From: RXIX01 sp003989075
Lineage (GTDB): Bacteria > Pseudomonadota > Gammaproteobacteria > Competibacterales > Competibacteraceae
Direction of reading: 5' to 3'
DNA length: 27,924 nt
Assembly: GCA_029780415.1 (NCBI GenBank)
Contig: JAKOYN010000075.1
Coordinates: 1 to 27,924 of the forward strand
Both the position numbers and the translations under genes were made by a program. The notes under the pieces were generated by a model, which was not told the DNA's origin, did no database searches, and was given only the letters and a program-made list of their open reading frames with translations. Below are positions 17,298 to 25,110 of the stretch, one piece after another; position 1 is the first letter of the stretch, and every line of letters begins with the position of its first letter.

Positions 17298-17849
17298 TCA
17301 CTCATCCTGCTGCCGACCACCTCGACCACGGCGTTGACCGGTACCCTCATCGGCATGAGCAGCCTTGCGCTGCCGGCCAGCGCCACGATCATCATCAGCA
17401 AGCCGCCGGCCACCACCGTCATCGTCATTGCCAAACTGCTGGCCATTGCGTTGCCCCTTACCCTGCCGGCCACCACCATGGCCACCACCGTCATCGTCAT
17501 TGCCAAACTGCTGGCCATTGCGTTGCCCCTTACCCTGCCGGCCACCACCGTCATCGTCATTGCCAAACTGCTGGCCATTGCGTTGCCCCTTACCCTGCCG
17601 GCCACCACCGTCATCGCCACCGTTGCGCTGCGGCGAAGCATTGCCACCCTTGCCGCCGCCAGTACCGTCCAGCACCTTGCCAAAGGCATCCATGAACGCC
17701 TTGCTCTCGGAATTGCCGCCCCCACCGGACTTCTGCTGCATCATTTTCATTATATTCATCACACCCTGCGCGGCGTCGTCCTGATCCGCCTGCACAATGG
17801 GCGATACCGACACCGCCAGAACCGCCAATACGATGCTTTTCACGTTCAC
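17298..17849 (-). CDS. Secreted or periplasmic disordered protein with 20-residue tandem repeats
   Basis: I do not recognise this 183-residue protein. Residues 1-21 are a classical signal peptide (MNVKSIVLAVLAVSVSPIVQA, cut before DQDD). Residues 22-65 may form short helices (VMNIMKMMQQK, KAFMDAFGKVLD). The rest is Gly, Asp, Gln, Asn and Arg-rich and includes three copies of a 20-residue unit (core GRQGKGQRNGQQ, then FGNDDD) at about 83-146, the last preceded by an extra GHGG. The C-terminus is basic. The start is GTG at 17849 with AAAGGAG six bases before it. The signal peptide, ribosome site and terminator all support this strand rather than the overlapping opposite frame. It is probably a disordered periplasmic or extracellular protein. 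Confidence 0.8.
   Translation of the reverse strand: MNVKSIVLAVLAVSVSPIVQADQDDAAQGVMNIMKMMQQKSGGGGNSESKAFMDAFGKVLDGTGGGKGGNASPQRNGGDDGGGRQGKGQRNGQQFGNDDDGGGRQGKGQRNGQQFGNDDDGGGHGGGRQGKGQRNGQQFGNDDDGGGRRLADDDRGAGRQRKAAHADEGTGQRRGRGGRQQDE
17405..17616 (-). repeat. Tandem repeat array, three copies of a 60-bp unit plus a partial copy
   Basis: Units begin with GCCGGCCACCACCGTCATCG on the given strand at 17405, 17465 and 17537, with a partial copy from 17597. Unit two contains a 12-bp insertion (CACCACCATGGC). Outside that insertion the copies are identical over their length, including synonymous positions, which points to recent expansion. Confidence 0.95.
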
Positions 17850-17855
17850 CTTCTA

Positions 17856-17862
17856 CTCCTTT
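17856..17862 (-). promoter_or_regulatory. Ribosome binding site setting a GTG start for the repeat protein
   Basis: AAAGGAG on the minus strand lies 6 bases before the GTG at 17849. A second GTG at 17843 is also in frame and would only remove two residues of the signal peptide. Confidence 0.75.
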
Positions 17863-18026
17863 GATTTATCGACTGCTTTTAAAAAAGCGCCCGGTACCCT
17901 GATGCAAATCAAACGCCATTTTTTCATTTTCAGGGCCACGCCAGGCGCAGCATCGCCATATCGTACAAGCACACAGGATGACTCTTTGCTGAACTGTCAT
18001 GCGAAATGTGGAGATCATCGCGCGCC

Positions 18027-18042
18027 GGTGCACCGGTGCACC
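18027..18042. promoter_or_regulatory. Tandem palindrome GGTGCACCGGTGCACC upstream of fadI
   Basis: Two adjacent copies of the self-complementary octamer GGTGCACC make a perfect 16-bp palindrome, ending 23 bases before the fadI start. It looks like an operator for a dimeric regulator. It does not match the PsrA-type site (CAAAC-N2-4-GTTTG) or the FadR site known to me. Confidence 0.5.
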
Positions 18043-18052
18043 CTGAAAATCT

Positions 18053-18057
18053 GGAGG
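18053..18057 (+). promoter_or_regulatory. Ribosome binding site of fadI
   Basis: GGAGG lies 8 bases before the GTG at 18066 and decides that start over an upstream in-frame ATG at 18006, which has no ribosome site and would add 20 residues not seen in the family. Confidence 0.8.
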
Positions 18058-18065
18058 ATACAACT

Positions 18066-19373
18066 GTGACTCATGTAAAAGCCATGCACACCCCCGGCGA
18101 ACGCGTCGCCATTGTCGCCGGATTGCGCACGCCCTTTGCCCGGCAACTGAGCGCTTATAAGGATCTCAATGCCATTGAACTCGGCGTCATGGTCACCCGT
18201 GAACTGCTGGCCCGGGTCGATCTGGACCCCATGCTGATCGAACGGATGGTCTATGGCTGCGTCGGCCTGATTCCCGAAGCGCCCAACGTCGCCCGCGAGG
18301 TGCTGCTCGGCGCCGGCATGCATCCGCGCACCGACGCCTACACCGTCACCCGTGCCTGCGCGACCAGCTTCCAGTCCGCCGTTGACATCACCCAGGCCAT
18401 CCTGCTCGGCGAAATCGAGATCGGTCTGGCCGGCGGTTGCGATTCGACATCGGTGCTGCCGATCCAGACTTCGAAAAAGCTGTCGCGGGCGTTAATTCAT
18501 TCCAGCAAGGCCAAGAGCCTCGGCGACAAGCTGGCCCTGTTCAAAGGCATCCGCCCGCCGGACCTGATTCCAGTCTCGCCGGCGGTCAAGGACTATTCCA
18601 CCAACCTCGGCATGGGCGATATCGCCGAGCAGATGGCCAAGAATCACGGCATCAGCCGCGCGGAACAGGACCAGTTCACCCTGCGTTCGCACCAACTGGC
18701 GCAGCGCGCCTGGGATGCTGGCAAGCTCGATGGCGAGGTGATGCGCGCCTTCGTGCCGCCGTTCAAGACCTGTGTCGAACGCGACAACAACATTCGCGGT
18801 GATTCCAGCCTGGAGCAACTGGCCAAGCTGCGCCCAGCCTTCGACCGCAAACACGGCACGGTGACTGCTGCCAATTCCACACCGCTGACCGATGGCGCCG
18901 CCTCGCTGATCCTGATGCAGGAGCGCCGCGCCCGGCAATTGGGTTTTGAACCGCTCGGCTACATCCGTTCCTATGCATTCGCTGCCATTGATCCGTTCAA
19001 CGATGGACTGATGGGACCGTCCTATGCCACACCCATTGCGCTGGACCGCGCCGGAGTGACCTTGAGTGACCTGACCCTGATCGACATTCACGAGGCCTTC
19101 GCCGCACAGACGCTGGCCAATCTGAAAAACTGGCCGTCGCGCCGCTTCGCCCAACAACAGCTCGGCCGCGATGCAGCGATCGGCGAGGTGGATATGGACA
19201 AGCTCAACGTTCTCGGTGGCTCGCTGGCCTATGGCCACCCATTCGCGGCCACGGGCGGGCGGATGATCATGCAGGTCATTCATGAGTTGCGCCGGCGCGG
19301 CGGTGGGCTGGGACTGGCGACTGCCTGTGCGGCCGGTGGACTGGGCGCGGCAATGGTTCTGGAAGTAGCGTGA
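18066..19373 (+). CDS. fadI: Acetyl-CoA C-acyltransferase FadI (3-ketoacyl-CoA thiolase, beta subunit)
   Basis: FadI performs the last, thiolytic step of fatty acid beta-oxidation, in complex with FadJ. From the GTG at 18066 the product is 435 residues, close to the E. coli FadI length of 436. Thiolase active-site residues are visible: nucleophile C98 in TRACATSFQ, H342 in DIHEAFAAQ, H391 in AYGHPFAATG, and C421 in ATACAAGGLG. The segment KLRPAFDRKHGTVTAANSTP in part and the start GERVAIVAGLRTPFARQ are FadI-specific rather than FadA-like. The stop codon overlaps a GTG for fadJ, so the two are coupled. Confidence 0.96.
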   Translation: MTHVKAMHTPGERVAIVAGLRTPFARQLSAYKDLNAIELGVMVTRELLARVDLDPMLIERMVYGCVGLIPEAPNVAREVLLGAGMHPRTDAYTVTRACATSFQSAVDITQAILLGEIEIGLAGGCDSTSVLPIQTSKKLSRALIHSSKAKSLGDKLALFKGIRPPDLIPVSPAVKDYSTNLGMGDIAEQMAKNHGISRAEQDQFTLRSHQLAQRAWDAGKLDGEVMRAFVPPFKTCVERDNNIRGDSSLEQLAKLRPAFDRKHGTVTAANSTPLTDGAASLILMQERRARQLGFEPLGYIRSYAFAAIDPFNDGLMGPSYATPIALDRAGVTLSDLTLIDIHEAFAAQTLANLKNWPSRRFAQQQLGRDAAIGEVDMDKLNVLGGSLAYGHPFAATGGRMIMQVIHELRRRGGGLGLATACAAGGLGAAMVLEVA

Positions 19374-19390
19374 CTGCGGAGCACACTGCC

Positions 19391-21568
19391 ATGACGAACG
19401 AATTGAATCTGACCGTTTTCCAACTGGCGCTGCGCGAGGATGGCATCGCTGTTATCACCATCGATCTGCCTGGCGAAAGCCAGAACACCCTGAAGGCGGC
19501 ATTCGTCACCGAGGCCAATGCCCTGCTCGATCGCCTGGAACAGGATCCGGCCATCCGGGGTGTGGTGTTTATCAGCGGCAAGCCCGGCTCGTTCATCGCC
19601 GGCGCCGATATCCACATGCTGCACGCCTGCCAGAGCGCTGCTGAGGCCACGGCACTGTCCCAGGCCGGCCAGCGCTTTTTCGACCGGCTGGAGCAGTTCA
19701 AGGCGCCGGTGGTGGCGGCGATTGATGGCGCCTGTCTGGGTGGCGGGCTGGAACTGGCGCTGGCCTGCCGTGGACGGGTGTGCACCGACAGTCCCAAGAC
19801 CGCACTCGGCCTGCCGGAAGTGATGCTCGGTGTGCTGCCCGGCAGCGGCGGCACCCAGCGCCTGCCGCGCCTGATTGGCATTCCAGCCGCGCTGGATCTG
19901 ATGCTGACCGGCAGGCATCTGAATGCGCGCAAGGCGCAGCGCCTGGGTCTGGTGGATGATGTCGTACCCGCCACCATCCTGCTGCAAACCGCGCTTGGGC
20001 TGGTGCAAAAGCTCCAGCACGGCCGCGCCACTCTTCGTAAAAAGAATGCCAGCCTGCTCTCGGTTCAGCGCCTGACCAAACTGGCGCTGGAAGACAATCC
20101 GCTCGGGCGGCGGGTGCTGTTCCAGAAAGCCCGCGAGCAGGTGCTCGGCAAGACCAGGGGCCACTATCCAGCACCGCTGCGCATTATCGACTGCGTGGAA
20201 ACCGGCGTGAGTCAGGGTTTCCGCAAGGGTCTGGCGGCGGAAGCACTCGGCTTTGGCGAACTGGCAGTGACACCGCAGGCACGGCAGTTGATGAACCTGT
20301 ATTTCGCCACCACGGCCATGAAGAAGGACAACGGCGTGGCCGATGCGGGCATTCAGCCACGCCCAGTGCACAGGATCGGCGTGCTCGGCGCCGGGCTGAT
20401 GGGCGCCGGCATTGCCTATGTCACGGCCAACAAGGCGCGGCTTGCGGTACGCCTGAAGGATAAGGAAGTCGCGGGCCTGAATCGCGGCCTGGCGTATATC
20501 GACCGGCTGATTCAAAAGCGCCTGCAGCGGCGTTCCGTGACCGCGTTCGAAGCCGCCCAGGAACAGGGACGGGTCACGCCGACCTTGGATTTCAGCGGCT
20601 TTCATAATCTCGATCTGGTCATCGAGGCGGTGTTTGAGGATCTCGAACTCAAGCACCGGATGCTGGCCGATGTCGAGGCGCATTGCCCGGCGCAGACGAT
20701 TTTCGCCACGAATACCTCGTCGATTCCCATCGCGCACATCGCCGCTGCGGCGCAGCGCCCGGAACAGGTCATCGGCATGCACTACTTCTCGCCGGTGGAG
20801 AAAATGCCACTGCTGGAAATCATCACCACCGCGCACACCGCGCCGGAGGTGATTGCCACCACGGTGGACTTCGGCCGCAGGCAGGGCAAGACCGTGATTG
20901 TGGTCCAGGACGGCGCCGGCTTTTACGTCAACCGTATCCTGGCCCCGTACATGAACGAAGCAGGCCACCTGCTCAACGAGGGCGCAGCGGTGGACGCAAT
21001 CGATCAGGCCCTGGTGCAATTTGGCTTCCCGGTCGGGCCGTTCGCGCTGCTCGACGAAGTCGGCATCGACGTTGGCTCCAAGGTCGGCCCCATTCTCCAT
21101 CAGGCCTTTGGCGAGCGCATGAAGCCGGCGGGCGTGGCCGATAAACTGCTGGCCGATGGCCGCTATGGGCGCAAGAGCAGGAAGGGTTTCTATCTTTACG
21201 AAGGGGTCAGGAAAGGCGAGAAGCAGGTCGATAAAAGCGTCTACGCGGTCCTGGGCGTCAGCGGTGACAAGAGCATCGCCGCCGGGGAAATCGTCGAACG
21301 CTGCCTGCTGATGATGCTGAACGAAGCCGCGCGTTGCCTGGATGAGCGGATCATTCGCAGCGCCCGCGATGGTGATATCGGTGCGGTGTTCGGCATCGGT
21401 TTCCCGCCCTTCCTCGGCGGCCCGTTCCGCTATGCCGATAGTCTGGGCATCGCCAGCGTGGTGGACAAGCTGCAGCAATACCAGCAGCGGCTGGGTGAAC
21501 GATTCGCGCCAGCGGAAAGCCTGCTGCGCATGGCCCAGGAAAAGCGGACTTTCCACCCCGTGGATTGA
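19391..21568 (+). CDS. fadJ: Fatty acid oxidation complex alpha subunit FadJ
   Basis: FadJ combines enoyl-CoA hydratase and L-3-hydroxyacyl-CoA dehydrogenase activities. Residues 1 to about 190 are the hydratase/isomerase domain, with the oxyanion motif GSFIAGADI and the two catalytic Glu in GGGLELALAC (E121) and GLPEVMLG (E143). From about residue 325 the NAD-binding motif VLGAGLMGAGIAYV starts the dehydrogenase domain, with VIEAVFEDLELK, NTSSIPI and HYFSPVEKMPLLEI (catalytic His). The C-terminal half carries GFYVNRILAPYMNEA and FPVGPFALLDEVGID. I chose ATG at 19391 (725 residues) with a GCGGAG site about 10 bases before; the GTG at 19370 overlapping the fadI stop would add seven residues. 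Confidence 0.96.
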   Translation: MTNELNLTVFQLALREDGIAVITIDLPGESQNTLKAAFVTEANALLDRLEQDPAIRGVVFISGKPGSFIAGADIHMLHACQSAAEATALSQAGQRFFDRLEQFKAPVVAAIDGACLGGGLELALACRGRVCTDSPKTALGLPEVMLGVLPGSGGTQRLPRLIGIPAALDLMLTGRHLNARKAQRLGLVDDVVPATILLQTALGLVQKLQHGRATLRKKNASLLSVQRLTKLALEDNPLGRRVLFQKAREQVLGKTRGHYPAPLRIIDCVETGVSQGFRKGLAAEALGFGELAVTPQARQLMNLYFATTAMKKDNGVADAGIQPRPVHRIGVLGAGLMGAGIAYVTANKARLAVRLKDKEVAGLNRGLAYIDRLIQKRLQRRSVTAFEAAQEQGRVTPTLDFSGFHNLDLVIEAVFEDLELKHRMLADVEAHCPAQTIFATNTSSIPIAHIAAAAQRPEQVIGMHYFSPVEKMPLLEIITTAHTAPEVIATTVDFGRRQGKTVIVVQDGAGFYVNRILAPYMNEAGHLLNEGAAVDAIDQALVQFGFPVGPFALLDEVGIDVGSKVGPILHQAFGERMKPAGVADKLLADGRYGRKSRKGFYLYEGVRKGEKQVDKSVYAVLGVSGDKSIAAGEIVERCLLMMLNEAARCLDERIIRSARDGDIGAVFGIGFPPFLGGPFRYADSLGIASVVDKLQQYQQRLGERFAPAESLLRMAQEKRTFHPVD

Positions 21569-21582
21569 GCGCCACATCCAGA

Positions 21583-21627
21583 CACGGATTTCCCGACGGT
21601 GGCCGCTTGACTGAACGGGAATCCGTG
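21583..21627 (+). terminator. Hairpin after fadJ (possible terminator)
   Basis: CACGGATTTCCCG (21583-21595) pairs with CGGGAATCCGTG (21616-21627), with one bulged base and a 20-base loop. It begins 14 bases after the fadJ stop. No T-run follows, so it may act as an mRNA 3' stabiliser or a weak terminator. Confidence 0.5.
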
Positions 21628-21637
21628 CCGTGCCCCA

Positions 21638-21676
21638 GGTAACAGCAGGGCGCTCATCAACCACGCTGCTGTTACC
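21638..21676. other. Second inverted repeat between fadJ and suhB
   Basis: GGTAACAGCAG (21638-21648) and CTGCTGTTACC (21666-21676) form a perfect 11-bp stem with a 17-base loop, immediately after the first hairpin. It lies about 50 bases before the suhB promoter. Confidence 0.55.
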
Positions 21677-21725
21677 ACCGGAGCCGCGCCGGCACAACAC
21701 ACCCACCTGAAGGCCGGGCAAGTTC

Positions 21726-21737
21726 TGTTATGATAAC
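21726..21737 (+). promoter_or_regulatory. Putative extended -10 promoter of suhB
   Basis: TGTTATGAT at 21726-21734 gives an extended -10 (TGn plus TATGAT), within the palindrome GTTAT-G-ATAAC (21727-21737). The suhB ATG is 55 bases downstream. I see no good -35. The palindrome overlapping the -10 could be a regulator site. Confidence 0.5.
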
Positions 21738-21789
21738 GGCTCCGCGCCGGATACCCTGGCCGGCCGTTCTCTAACTGACCTGATCTGCC

Positions 21790-22593
21790 ATGCACCCAGC
21801 TCTGAACATCGCCAAGCGCGCCGCACTGAGCGCCAGCCGCATCCTCCTGCGCCACTTCGATCACCTCGAACGGTTGAATGTCACCGCCAAGCAGCGCAAT
21901 GACTTCGTCAGTGAAGCTGACGTGCAGGCGGAACGCGAGATTATCCAAACCCTGCGCAAGACCTATCCCAACCACGGCATTCTCGCCGAGGAATCCGGCG
22001 AGCACAGCGCCCAGGATGATGAGTACCAGTGGGTCATCGATCCGCTCGACGGCACCACCAACTTCCTGCACGGCATCCCGCACTTTGCCATTTCCATCGC
22101 CCTGCGCCACAAGAACCGTCTGGAAGCGGCGCTGATCTACGATCCGATTCGCCAGGAAATGTTTACCGCCGCACGTGGCGCCGGCGCGCAGCTCAACGAT
22201 CGGCGCATGCGTGTCAGCAGCGTCATCCACATGGAAAACGCCCTGCTGGGCACCGGCTTTCCCTTCCGTCATCCCCAGCACCAGCCTGCCTATCTGGGCA
22301 TGTTTGGCAAGCTGTTTGGCAGTTGCATCGAGATTCGCCGCGCCGGGTCAGCCGCGCTGGATCTGTCCTACGTCGCCGCCGGACGCCTGGATGCCTACTG
22401 GGAAATCGGTCTGAAACCCTGGGACATGGCCGCCGGCGCGCTGCTGGTACAGGAAGCCGGCGGCCTGGTCAGTGACTTTGGCGGCGGCAACGAGTTCATG
22501 CGGACGGGCAACATCGTCGCCGGTAGCCCCAAGGTGTTCAAGGCGCTGCTGCAGGAGATGCAGCCGCACCTGACGCCGAGTCTGACGCGCTAG
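21790..22593 (+). CDS. suhB: Inositol-1-monophosphatase SuhB
   Basis: SuhB hydrolyses inositol monophosphate; in E. coli it also joins NusA-containing rRNA antitermination complexes. The 267-residue length is standard. Metal ligands are visible: E67 in LAEESGE, D84 and D87 in WVIDPLDGTTNF, and D212 in KPWDMAAGALLVQEAGG. It starts ATG-CAC-CCA (MHPALNIAKRAA), as the family does. It has its own promoter and its stop shares bases with the nadE stop on the other strand. Confidence 0.96.
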   Translation: MHPALNIAKRAALSASRILLRHFDHLERLNVTAKQRNDFVSEADVQAEREIIQTLRKTYPNHGILAEESGEHSAQDDEYQWVIDPLDGTTNFLHGIPHFAISIALRHKNRLEAALIYDPIRQEMFTAARGAGAQLNDRRMRVSSVIHMENALLGTGFPFRHPQHQPAYLGMFGKLFGSCIEIRRAGSAALDLSYVAAGRLDAYWEIGLKPWDMAAGALLVQEAGGLVSDFGGGNEFMRTGNIVAGSPKVFKALLQEMQPHLTPSLTR

Positions 22594-24221
22594 CGCCGGA
22601 AGCCCGAGGTGATCGGATAGCGCCGATCGCGGCCAAACGCACGCGGCGTGATGCGCACCCCGGGCGCGGCCTGACGGCGCTTGTATTCATTCAGAATCAC
22701 CAGTCGCGCCACCCGCTCGACCACGGTACGGTCAAAACCGACCTCGACCAGTTCCTCCACCGAGCGATCCTCCTCGACATAACCATGCAGGATGGCATCC
22801 AGCACGTCGTAGGGCGGCAGGCTGTCCTGATCGGTCTGCTCGGGGCGCAGTTCCGCCGAGGGCGGCCGATCAAACACCCGCTGCGGAATCACCGCACCCT
22901 GCCGATTGCGCCAGGCGGCCAGCCGGTAGACCATGGTTTTCAGCACATCCTTGATCGGCGCGAACCCCCCGGCCATGTCGCCATACAGCGTCGAATAGCC
23001 AACCGCAGTTTCGCTCTTATTGCCGGTCGTCAGCACCAGCCGGCCGGTCTTGTTGGAAATCGCCATCAGTAGCACGCCCCGGCAGCGCGCCTGCAGATTC
23101 TCCTCGGTACTATCCGCCGGCCGCCCAGCCAGCACCGGTTGCAGGATATCCAGAAATACCCGGAAGGCCGGTTCGATAGGCATGATCTGGTAATGCACGC
23201 CCAGCGCCCGTGCCTCCTCCTCGGCATCGGTATTGCTCATCTCGGCGGTATAGCGCGATGGCATCAGCACCGCCTCGACCCGCTCCGCGCCCAGGGCATC
23301 GACGGCGATCGCCAGAGTCAGCGCCGAATCAATGCCACCGGACAGGCCCAGCACCACGCCGGGAAAGCCGTTCTTGTTGACATAATCGCGCACCCCCAGC
23401 ACCAGCGCCTGATAGATGCCCTCCTCGATGCCGGGCTCAGCAGCGATCGGTCCCGGCAGAGGCCGCACACCGCTGGCCGTGAGCTGGAGATCAACCGGAT
23501 ACAGCCCCTCAGCGAAGAACGGCGCCCGCTGCAACAGCGCGCCATCGGCAGCCACCACCAGCGACCCGCCATCAAACACCAGCTCATCCTGGCCGCCGAG
23601 CAGGTTCACGTAAATGATCGGAATACCACCCTCACGCACCCGGTGGCGCAACGCCGCCAGCCGCTGATCGCCCTTGCCGGCGTGGTAGGGCGAGGCATTG
23701 AGATTAACCAGCAGTTGCGCCCCAGCTTCGGCCGCCTGCGCCACCGGCCCCGGCAGCCACACGTCCTCGCAAATACTCAGCCCCAGGCGCACGCCGGCGA
23801 TCTCCACCACCGTCGCATCCTCGCCGGGCACGAAATAGCGCTTCTCATCGAACACACTGTAATTGGGCAGCCACTGCTTGAAATAGGTAGCGCGCACCGC
23901 GCCATCGGCAATCACTACGGCGGCATTGCGCAGGCCTTCCGGACTGGGCAGCGGGCACCCAACCACGGCGGCAATGCCGTTGATGGACGCACACAGACGC
24001 TGCAGCGCCGGTTCCACCTGAGCAATGAACGCCGGGCGCAGCAGCAGATCTTCCGGCGGATATCCGGTCAGCGTCAGTTCCGGAAATACGATCAGATCAG
24101 CGTGCAAGCGGTCGCGCGCCTCGGCGGCAGCGGCGCTGATGCGCTCGGCATTGCGGGCGATATCACCCACCAGAAAATCCAGTTGGGCCATGACGACCCG
24201 GAAAGGGGAGTCTTTTGCCAT
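22590..24221 (-). CDS. nadE: Glutamine-dependent NAD+ synthetase
   Basis: This two-domain enzyme makes NAD+ from nicotinic acid adenine dinucleotide using glutamine-derived ammonia. From ATG 24221 it is 543 residues. The N-terminal nitrilase/glutaminase domain has the catalytic triad E48 (VFPELTLTGYPPEDL), K115 (YFKQWLPNY) and C151 (LSICEDVW). The synthetase domain shows LGLSGGIDSALTLAIA with the ATP loop at 294-299, then TGNKSETAVGYSTLYGDMAGG in part. The start was chosen because its ATG overlaps the TGA of the upstream methyltransferase (TGATG), which suggests coupling; an upstream in-frame ATG would lie inside that gene. The stop overlaps suhB's stop in the palindrome CTAG at 22590-22593. 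Confidence 0.95.
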   Translation of the reverse strand: MAKDSPFRVVMAQLDFLVGDIARNAERISAAAAEARDRLHADLIVFPELTLTGYPPEDLLLRPAFIAQVEPALQRLCASINGIAAVVGCPLPSPEGLRNAAVVIADGAVRATYFKQWLPNYSVFDEKRYFVPGEDATVVEIAGVRLGLSICEDVWLPGPVAQAAEAGAQLLVNLNASPYHAGKGDQRLAALRHRVREGGIPIIYVNLLGGQDELVFDGGSLVVAADGALLQRAPFFAEGLYPVDLQLTASGVRPLPGPIAAEPGIEEGIYQALVLGVRDYVNKNGFPGVVLGLSGGIDSALTLAIAVDALGAERVEAVLMPSRYTAEMSNTDAEEEARALGVHYQIMPIEPAFRVFLDILQPVLAGRPADSTEENLQARCRGVLLMAISNKTGRLVLTTGNKSETAVGYSTLYGDMAGGFAPIKDVLKTMVYRLAAWRNRQGAVIPQRVFDRPPSAELRPEQTDQDSLPPYDVLDAILHGYVEEDRSVEELVEVGFDRTVVERVARLVILNEYKRRQAAPGVRITPRAFGRDRRYPITSGFRR

Positions 24222-25018
24222 CACAGCATGTCCCGGTCTCGCAATGCACAAATGGCAAATGCCGGACCATTCGGATGAGTGGGATGATCGAAACCAATGT
24301 GAATTTTAAAACCCAGCACACTCAAATAGTCGGTGATGCTGCTCTTCGACAACCATCGACTGGTCGGCTGCGAGCCACCACAAAACCCCTGCCAATTCAG
24401 TGCATCCTGATATCGATATTCGATCGATTCATATTGAAATTCCTGATATGCAGCGGTTTCCAGTCTGCCAAACTTTTTGGATAAATCCCGGCGACTCTCA
24501 ATCACAGCAGCATCGTAATAATGTGTCCAGATGAAAATCCGGTCAGTTACCTTGGCAATTAAATCCAGCATTTCCATGGGGTTCTGCATGTGATAAAGCA
24601 CACCACTGGCCAGCACCACATCATATTGACAGTCCGCATTCCTGAGATAGGGAATAAAATCGCCCAATGCAAAGTGGATGCGGTCAAGTCCAAAAATTTC
24701 CTTGATGCACAGACACTTTAAAAATGCGCGCGTATTGGCTTCAATAGCCAGCACACTGGCGGCGCCCATGTTGTGCAGCATGTATGAGTGGCCGCCCTCC
24801 AGAGGACCGAGTTCAAGCGCCCGCATATCCTTGAAACCACCAAAAACCTGCCCGGCCCACTTGATTCGATCGTCATCAAATAAATTCGCTGTACCTGGCG
24901 TCGTAGTCAAACCACTACCGGAAAGCATGGCCGATGACCATTCCCCTGAGAACAGGTCCAGTATGTTCTGGGGGTTAGGTTCCTGAGAAACATAGGCATC
25001 CAATATATTCACTGCCAT
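24221..25018 (-). CDS. Low-GC SAM-dependent class I methyltransferase, specificity unknown
   Basis: The 265-residue protein has a Rossmann methyltransferase core: motif I ALELGPLEGGHSYML at 67-81, acidic motif II in AIEAN (E93), the D120 region LGDFIPYL, and VVLASGVLYHMQNP at 134-147, the last reminiscent of CmoB-like and DUF1698 methyltransferases. The substrate cannot be named. Start ATG 25018 follows GGGAG about 12 bases upstream; an in-frame ATG 66 bp earlier lies over the sucD terminator. Two lines I counted have about 42-45% GC, well below neighbouring genes, and codons are AT-richer, so recent transfer is likely. It precedes nadE with overlapping stop and start, so it is now part of the nadE transcript. 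No tRNA, integrase or repeats lie beside it. Confidence 0.88.
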   Translation of the reverse strand: MAVNILDAYVSQEPNPQNILDLFSGEWSSAMLSGSGLTTTPGTANLFDDDRIKWAGQVFGGFKDMRALELGPLEGGHSYMLHNMGAASVLAIEANTRAFLKCLCIKEIFGLDRIHFALGDFIPYLRNADCQYDVVLASGVLYHMQNPMEMLDLIAKVTDRIFIWTHYYDAAVIESRRDLSKKFGRLETAAYQEFQYESIEYRYQDALNWQGFCGGSQPTSRWLSKSSITDYLSVLGFKIHIGFDHPTHPNGPAFAICALRDRDML

Positions 25019-25049
25019 GACGATCCACTCCCAAAAGGCATCCCACCCC

Positions 25050-25090
25050 AAAAAAAACAAGGCTGAGCTGCCATGACAGCCCAACCCTGT
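25050..25090 (-). terminator. Intrinsic terminator of sucCD
   Basis: On the minus strand a 14-bp stem (25057-25070 with 25077-25090, including three G-U pairs) and a 6-base loop are followed by eight T residues (A-run 25050-25057 on the given strand). On the plus strand the wobble pairs become mismatches, so it is directional. It lies about 20 bases past the sucD stop. Confidence 0.9.
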
Positions 25091-25110
25091 TTATTCAACT
25101 CAGGCCAGTA

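Noticed and set aside
17405..17616. CRISPR-like array
   Set aside because: The units are head-to-tail without distinct spacers and lie in frame within a coding sequence, so it is a tandem coding repeat.
17187..17864. A 225-codon plus-strand frame through the repeat array
   Set aside because: The minus-strand frame has a signal peptide, a ribosome site and a terminator in the right places; the plus-strand frame has none and reads into the divergent promoter region.
17850..18026. PsrA or FadR operator upstream of fadI
   Set aside because: A CAAAC half-site occurs but no GTTTG partner at the right distance was found.
19280..21721. An 813-codon open frame antisense to fadJ
   Set aside because: It mirrors a clear fadJ gene with matching domains. 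Long antisense frames arise from high GC third positions; its translation has no recognisable domain and no ribosome site was seen.
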